Translations under genes and position numbers: made by a program | The notes under the pieces: generated by a model | What the model was told of the DNA's origin: nothing | Seen by the model: the letters and a program-made list of their open reading frames with translations, nothing else | Database searches by the model: none | Shown: one piece after another, positions 58,391 through 64,000 of the stretch | How positions within the stretch are numbered: position 1 is the stretch's first letter | How the letters are laid out: each line of letters starts with the position of its first letter | Source of the DNA: Ascaphus truei | Taxonomy: Eukaryota > Chordata > Amphibia > Anura > Ascaphidae | Length of the DNA stretch: 64,000 nt | Assembly (NCBI GenBank): GCA_036426205.1 | Contig: WSYH01000268.1 | Span: 1-64,000 of the forward strand | Direction: 5' to 3'

Positions 58391-59985
58391 ATACGCCAGA
58401 TAAAGTAAACTCATGCTAGTTTAAAATCACACAATAAGAACACAGTCGGTCCCACGGAGGTTGGTTGCAGGGCACCACTCCACCTACAGGACCTTACTTG
58501 TTTTATTACGGATTGTGCGCCTTTGGTTTAACCTCTTGTAGAAATAAGCTGCGAGATCTCCCCTTTGTGCATGTGCACAGAACAGGGAAGCAGAACGCTG
58601 TCTGCCTGAGCTGAGGGACCAGATAATGAGCTGAGATCAACAAGTTCATGGTGATGTCTTGTGGGATGACAACATCAATAGGGAAAGGGTGGGGTCAGTT
58701 GTAGAATTGGGTTTACCAAGCTCTCACCGACACGTGGTAAAGTATTAAAAAGAGCAGCAGTACCGACCACAGTAGCGCTACATAACTCATTTTTGGATCA
58801 TCAATTAGAGTGTAAGCTCTCGGACAGGACTCCCTTCCATATGTTACTTTTTGTCTGAAGCACTTATTCCATGACTCTGTTATGTGTAGTTATTTTGTAT
58901 TATATGATTGTCACGTGTATTAATGTGCTGTGAAGCGCTGTGTAAATTAACTCCTCTTCCATAGTGTTACTTTTATGTTGAAGCACTTATTCCATGATCT
59001 GTTATGTTATTATTGTTATTTATATGATTGTCACGTTTATTAATGCTGGTGAAGCGCTGTGTACTAATATCTGTACTAAGGATTCCACCATAATTTTGCA
59101 AAGAATTGAACAATCTAATTGGCTAAACTGGTACATGCTTGCAGCTAATATTTGTCTGCTTTTTGGATTGTTGAATATTTGTAGCACAAATCCATCTTTT
59201 TGGCTTCAGAGTTGCTGATATTAGTCAATAAAGACTCCTCTATCGTTATCCCCCTGTCTGATTAGAGAACCAATAACGAGGAGGGGAGATGGAAGGGGGG
59301 AGGGGTGTTTACTAGCGCAAACTCTTGTTGAACACACAGTGATGTCGGTCAAAAGGGGGAAATCAACCCCTCCCAGGTCTTAGCTCGCCAGTTTTACCAG
59401 CACGACTTTAACTAATTTTAAATACTGTAGGTGTCAGATTGTCGTAAAAAAAAGGAATCGGATACAGCCTCTTAATTGTACCCCTGGCATTAGTACTGTT
59501 GGTCCTTAGAGTAATTGTCCCTTAATTGCCTGCTGGCCAGATCCTCGCTGAAAAGTGTGGTTGCCTCTGTATAAATCCTTAATAAGTAATTAAGTAATAG
59601 AGAATGACCCCAAGAGAGTATAGGTTGTTAATATCCATGGAACACTACACAGCGCTTGTATATAGAAATGTGAAAGCGCAACGAGTGCTGCTTCATAAGG
59701 CACAAGGAATAAAGTGATTTGCCAAGATCAGGAAGTGACACAGGATTTGACCAGGCTCGCTGCTTCAAAGCCTCACTGAGCCACTGGGACATGTAGCATA
59801 CACATGTCAAACCATGTAAACTTTGGGGTAGTATTGACACAGTGCAGCATTTCAGCACCATACAGTTAACATTGAAGGAATCCCTGGTAAGGTGATGAGT
59901 GCAATGAGTAAGAGGATGGGGTTCCTAAAACTTATAGGGGATATGGATACATTTGGTGATTTTTTACAAAAGAGAAAGATTATAA

Positions 59986-60247
59986 CAGGGTGGCACAAAA
60001 GTTCCCATGTGACCCCTGCCTGTCTCTCCTCTTGGCTCGCCCGCCCCGCTCGCCCCCCCCCCCCCGCTGCCCCTGGTCGTCGGGGGTCATGTGACTTTGG
60101 GTTACCATGACGACGCGTCGCTGGAAGGTAAGGTGTGTTATATAGAGGCCGTGCGCGCGGTTACCCCAGCATTTAATTTTAAATGCCTTGGGGAGAAGCC
60201 GGGACCTCCATAACTGCCTGCCCCCAGAAAATCTTGGCGCCCGCCTG
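59986..60247. mobile_element. hAT-type MITE, noisy second version
   Basis: Counterpart of 55,753-56,010. The end CAGGGTGGCACAA has lost the clean CAGGGG, and the right end reads GCGCCCGCCTG. Confidence 0.6.
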
Positions 60248-61099
60248 GTTAAGCTCACATTTCCAGGCACAGAACGGCAAATTACTTCATTTGGAGGCAC
60301 ATTCTAGCCGTCTGCATGTGATGTATAATCCCGAGTGATTTGCTCATAGTCCCTGCAGTTCTACAATGCTTAGTAATAAAATGAAGAAATTTATAGATCA
60401 GAGGGCAAATCCATGCTAATTTTTACATAAATTTATATGGGTTTTGAATAAAAAACTGATTAACTCACAGACAAATTCATTGCATTTTAGGCAGAAAGAG
60501 AGGGAAAAGCTGCTAAATGAAAAGCCAAGGACAATGGACGAACTTTACGCGAAATATAAAATCCCAATATCTGAAGTCAGCAGTCTGTATTTATAGTCTT
60601 GCGATATCTTCATCTCCATCTGTGTTGTAAACGGGTTATTTTCTGCTGTGTCTTTCCACTCAGAAGCCATCTGTGGCATCAGAGAGCAGATCTGATTAGA
60701 AGGGGAAAGTGGCCAAGTGGTAAAAAGCACGAATCCAAGCAAGATGAGCCAAATACATCTGATTATTGAGAAGTGGCAGGTCACTAACTGCACCCTTATG
60801 TCACACACTGTAACATATAGTGTTAGATTTCAGGCCAATGATGTAGTTATTAGCGTGTCGTTCTGTGTCCACGGTCAGCACTGTACAAAAATTGTTCACT
60901 ACATCTCAGGTGCTCAATTCCTGCACCTTCCTTTGACACTTTATCTGCTAAACCGGAGCTTATAAATGAGTTCCCAAAATGTTTATTTGTGCTGTCATGT
61001 ACCCTTGGATGTATCTTTCTTTTCACAGTTGAACTTTTCTACATCTCAGGTACTCAATTCCTGCACCTTCCTCTGACACTTGGCTCTATGCAGTAAGTG

Positions 61100-62330
61100 C
61101 TGAAAAAAGTGCAATCGCCAGTGTTGCCAATAGGCCTTATTTTGGGCAATTGCCCTCGCAGTATTCAGTAAGGGCCGAATCCAGTGCCGATCCCTCCGAA
61201 TACTGCGAATGCAAAACTGCCGATGAGCCTGGTGCCGAAACAGCCTGGCTCCCGATAACTGCCGATAGGCCTTTTCTGCGTAAGTGTTGCAGCAGAGAGA
61301 GACCAGCCGCTCTCTCAGCGCAAACATCGGCAAAAAAATAAATATTTTATAAACAACTTTGACTCCTAGTGTACATGTGCATGGGTCTCCGGAGCTGAAC
61401 CGCATTGGTTTCAGGTCGCGGGACCCCCTTCTCCGAGATACAGGCCCTTTATAGGGTGCGGTATCCCTCTGCATTTAAAGGTCCCGATCACGTGACCGCG
61501 GAATGTAAACAGAGCAGAGGGATACCGGCAACCCATAAAGGGGCCTGTATCTGGAAGCAGGGGTCTCCGGACCTAAAACCAAAGCGGTTCACTCCGGAGA
61601 CCCTCTGCACATCTACACTATAGTAAACCACATATCAAAAACACTCGTTCCTTACCTTTGCGGCTATGTGCTACAGTAACGAAGTAGCATGAATGTATTT
61701 TTAATAATAGTGTGCAGTGAGCAGGGGGTCCCTGAGCTAACCGCGTTGCTTTGTGGACCAGGGACCCCCTGCTTCCCGAGTACAGGCCCAGTATGTCTCA
61801 TCTGGTGGCAGTGTCGCCGCCATCTTATAGCGTCCCATTCGCGCGGTGTCCGCTATAAATATGGGGGCGACACTGTAACCGATGCCCCAACTGGGGCCAG
61901 TAACTCGAGAAGCAGGGGTCTCTGAGCCACAATCAATGCGGTTCAGCTCATGGGACCCCCTGCTTCCGCACAATATTATTAAAATACATAAATGCTGCTT
62001 CATTACCATACGGTATAGCCGCTAAGGCAATGAAGGGGTAAGCAGAATAGCATGTTTATGGGGACAATTGCCCCAATAAACATTGCAATAAACAACATAC
62101 ACCCCCTGTGTATGTAAAATACATAAACAACAATAAATACATTAAATACATTATGCACTCACACATTTCCGGCTGCCACGATGAGGCCATCCTCATCTTC
62201 ATCCTGCCCATGCCCCCTCCCTGCTGCCAAAACAGACACAAGAATGAAAACATCCAATGTAGGTGCACTTAACCCTTCACACTGTAGCAGTTAATACCAC
62301 TACGGTCATGAAGGGGTTAAGCCCTCCGCT
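61100..62330. repeat. Foldback array, noisy second version
   Basis: Counterparts of member c (about 61,085-61,350), the 224-bp foldback (about 61,383-61,612), the 244-bp foldback (about 61,726-61,965) and the small palindromes (to about 62,325). All are recognisable with scattered deletions. Confidence 0.75.
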
Positions 62331-62533
62331 ACCCACCCGCAAGCCCTAAACAACCACCGTTGTGGCTAATACCCCCTTCACCCACACCCCGATACCCACA
62401 ATAAAAAATAATCACACACACCAGCCCCACACTAAAAATAATAAATAATATCGACATAATAAAGAATATAAATAATAAATAATATAGATATATATATACC
62501 CCAACAACCCCTAACATACACATATATGCACAT

Positions 62534-62600
62534 CAATGATACTAAGCCGGCGGGGCCTCGGGTGTTACCCGCGGCCTGCAGTACCAATTATGTGCCGCCC
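62534..62600. other. Novel 67 bp before the NN gap
   Basis: CAATGATACTAAGCCGGCGGGG...GTGCCGCCC has no match elsewhere in the window. It appears to be the far end of the indel-rich block reaching sequence beyond the duplicated region. Confidence 0.5.
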
Positions 62601-62602
62601 NN
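62601..62602. other. Assembly gap (NN)
   Basis: Two N bases separate the indel-rich block from the clean segment that follows. Confidence 0.99.
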
Positions 62603-62960
62603 CCCAAATTAATGTCAAAACACATACATACTTCTAAAGAAATAACCCCACCCCTTAACACATACAGTATTGTAATGGCCACAATTACTATTAATAGTGA
62701 ATGTGGCCATTTGAAATACATAAACACCAATAAATACATTAAATACATATAGTACTCACCCATGTCCGGCTGCCACGATGAAGGCCATCCTCATCTTCAT
62801 CCTGCCCATGCCCCATCCGCTGCTGCAAAACAGACACAAGAATGAAAACATCAAATGTTAATGTCCCCTAACCCCTTAATCACCATAGCGGTTATTAACC
62901 GCTACAGTCATTAAGGGGTTAACCCACCCTCACCCACCACTCGGGACGCCTACATACCCT
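62603..62960. repeat. Dispersed block and AATGAAGGGGTTAA-type palindrome
   Basis: TAAATACATATAGTACTCAC...GCTGCCACGATGAAGGCCAT...GAATGAAAACATC matches 57,935-58,055 with true substitutions and no indel noise, so it is a genuine diverged family member. It is followed by the palindrome TAACCCCTTAAT / ATTAAGGGGTTA (62,869-62,921) with an inner AGCGGTTATTAACCGCT. Confidence 0.75.
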
Positions 62961-63239
62961 CCCCCACTAACCCTCCACACCGTGAGGCCTAACCATCCTC
63001 ACCCACTACCCACAAGGGAGGCCTACCCACAAACCATTGGGGCCAATACCCCCTCCCCCCACCCCCAGAACCCACAATAAAAACAATACACTGCCCCACA
63101 ATAAACATTATTCTATTTATTAAATACATTACCCACCCCCTGTGCCCCCCCATAAATACATGATTTATCCTTTTACATAAAGGGTTCATAACACAGCCCC
63201 ACGCGAGTCCCCGGCGGGCTGGCGGGGCATCTGACAGAC
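62961..63239. other. C-rich spacer
   Basis: CCCTCCCCCACTAACC and CCCCACCCCCAGAACCCACAATAAAAACAATACAC strings resemble the block at 58,183-58,262. No gene. Confidence 0.4.
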
Positions 63240-63249
63240 CTACAGGGTA

Positions 63250-63660
63250 CCAGCAGCTCGTTTCAAACAGGTTCTGGAGGCCTGTTGGTGGGTCCCGCCA
63301 AGCGCCATGGCCCCCAGGTGGTCTCCTTGGGTCACCGTGGGCCACAATTGGGTCCCCACGGTAGGCCCGCGGATGTCTGGGAGCCCCAGGTCAGACCCAC
63401 AGGTGTCTGCGGGGCCTTGGGTGGTTCCCACGGGGGTCTGGGGAACTCACGAGTATTCACTACGAGTCCGCGGTGCCCCCACGGATGTGGGACCACCGCT
63501 TCATCCTCGCACCTATGGGTCCGCGGTGCCCCCATGGATGTGGGACCACCGCTTCATCCCCGCAGACTACGGGTCCGCGGTGCCCCCACAGATGTGAGGC
63601 CACCGCTTCATCCCCGCAGGTGTCACCCGTGGAACCACCAGCCTGATACCCGTGAGATAC
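63250..63660. repeat. GC-rich minisatellite with 53-54 bp units
   Basis: GTCCGCGGTGCCCCCACGGA...CCACCGCTTCATCC recurs at 63,466, 63,519 and 63,573. Upstream 63,290-63,460 has degenerate GGGTCCCCACGG-type units. A 144-aa frame (63,285-63,719) spans it with VRGAP.DV.PPLHPRR repeats. A 96-aa frame overlaps it on the same strand and there are minus-strand frames too, so coding is not favoured. Confidence 0.75.
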
Positions 63661-63950
63661 CCGAGGAGACCGCAGGTGGTCTCCAGAGGTCTCATGCAGA
63701 ACCAAGGAACAAACCCTGAATGTAAAAAAAATAAACCTGGCCTTTACATTCTAACGGAAAAAAAAGACGGTGCAAAACAGCACTAAAAAATAATATAAAT
63801 GATAACAATACTTGAAATAAATATTGCAGGCAGCCTGGCAAATACTGACTGTACAGTCAGAAAATGAACCACAGAGAAAAGAAAGAATTGCCGGCGCCAA
63901 ATCAGTCCTTTAAATAATAATAATAACCAAACCGTCTCTTGAAACAATCT
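63661..63950. other. Unassigned end region
   Basis: AAAAAAAATAAACC at about 63,724, a run of A at 63,759 and an AATAATAATAATAACC tract near 63,915. No coding feature. Confidence 0.4.
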
Positions 63951-63990
63951 CCCAACGACGTTTCATGCACATACATGCACTTCCTGAGGA
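63951..63990 (-). ncRNA. Degenerate hammerhead-like motif 4
   Basis: On the minus strand: CCTCAGGAA, a GTGCAT/GTGCAT stem (G-U wobble ends, GTAT loop), then GAAACGTCGTTGG. The GAAA core and a stem-III-like ACG/CGT followed by U are present. CUCAGGA replaces CUGANGA, so G5 is lost. A TTATTATTATTTAAAGG tail follows on that strand. Confidence 0.3.
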
Positions 63991-64000
63991 ATGTGCATGA

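Larger units (their letters stand above)
58391..62533. repeat. Indel-rich second version of about 54,102-58,390
   Basis: ACGCCAGATAAAGTAAAC at 58,391 matches the unit's ACGCCAGAGTAAAGTAAAC (18,506; about 54,100). The block then follows 54,1xx through the L2-like tail and on through the counterpart of 54,752-58,390, ending ATATATGCACAT near 62,533. Differences are mostly single-base indels. It reads across the position of the NNN gap without extra sequence. Confidence 0.85.

Noticed and set aside
63285..63719. Confident 144-aa gene
   Set aside because: Tandem 53-54 bp units and overlapping open frames on both strands make compositional openness sufficient.

Overview
The window is non-coding, repeat-rich vertebrate DNA. 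It looks most like an anuran amphibian, although no species marker gene is present. The clues are a Penelope-like reverse transcriptase, LTR pieces, L2-type 3' tails ending in (ATAC)n, many palindromic (foldback) repeats, MITEs and long minisatellites. I see no intact host protein-coding gene, no RNA gene and no prokaryotic feature. Most long open frames are translations of minisatellites whose period is a multiple of three.

Layout. (1) 1-1,380 holds a GT microsatellite and a composite foldback repeat. (2) 1,381-19,104 is a 17.7 kb unit (copy 1). In order it carries a 42-bp minisatellite, a broken Penelope-like RT with an adjoining inverted repeat and hammerhead-like motif, an LTR-like piece, a minisatellite of GCGCATGCGC sites, a 642-bp unit with a second hammerhead-like motif, a minus-strand LTR next to a decayed coiled-coil (myosin-rod-like) frame, an 18-bp minisatellite, a MITE, foldbacks, a C-rich/G-rich/AT/purine/GT low-complexity tract, a LINE tail, an L2-like tail and a second MITE, ending in low-copy sequence. 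(3) 19,105-36,918 and 36,919-54,748 are two more copies of that unit, differing from copy 1 mainly by scattered one- to few-base insertions and deletions. From about 22,266 and 40,069 onward the two later copies share nearly all of those differences. (4) An NNN gap lies at 54,749-54,751. (5) 54,752-58,390 is a clean segment with an L2/MIR-like fragment, a hAT MITE and several large palindromes. (6) 58,391-62,533 is an indel-rich second version of about 54,102-58,390. (7) An NN gap lies at 62,601-62,602. (8) 62,603-64,000 is clean sequence with more palindromic repeats, a 53-54 bp GC-rich minisatellite and a hammerhead-like module at the edge.

Interpretation. The dominant large-scale feature is the triple tandem unit plus the 4.2 kb duplication. 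The indel-dominated differences, shared errors and residual N runs beside the repeats make uncorrected long-read gap filling much more likely than a real 53 kb tandem array. Copy 1 is the best version of the unit and should be used for annotation. The most interesting biology is (a) the set of degenerate hammerhead-like modules, one beside the Penelope-like RT, (b) a coiled-coil frame resembling the non-muscle myosin II rod directly upstream of a polypurine tract and LTR, and (c) a modular family of palindromic repeats seen in several arrangements.
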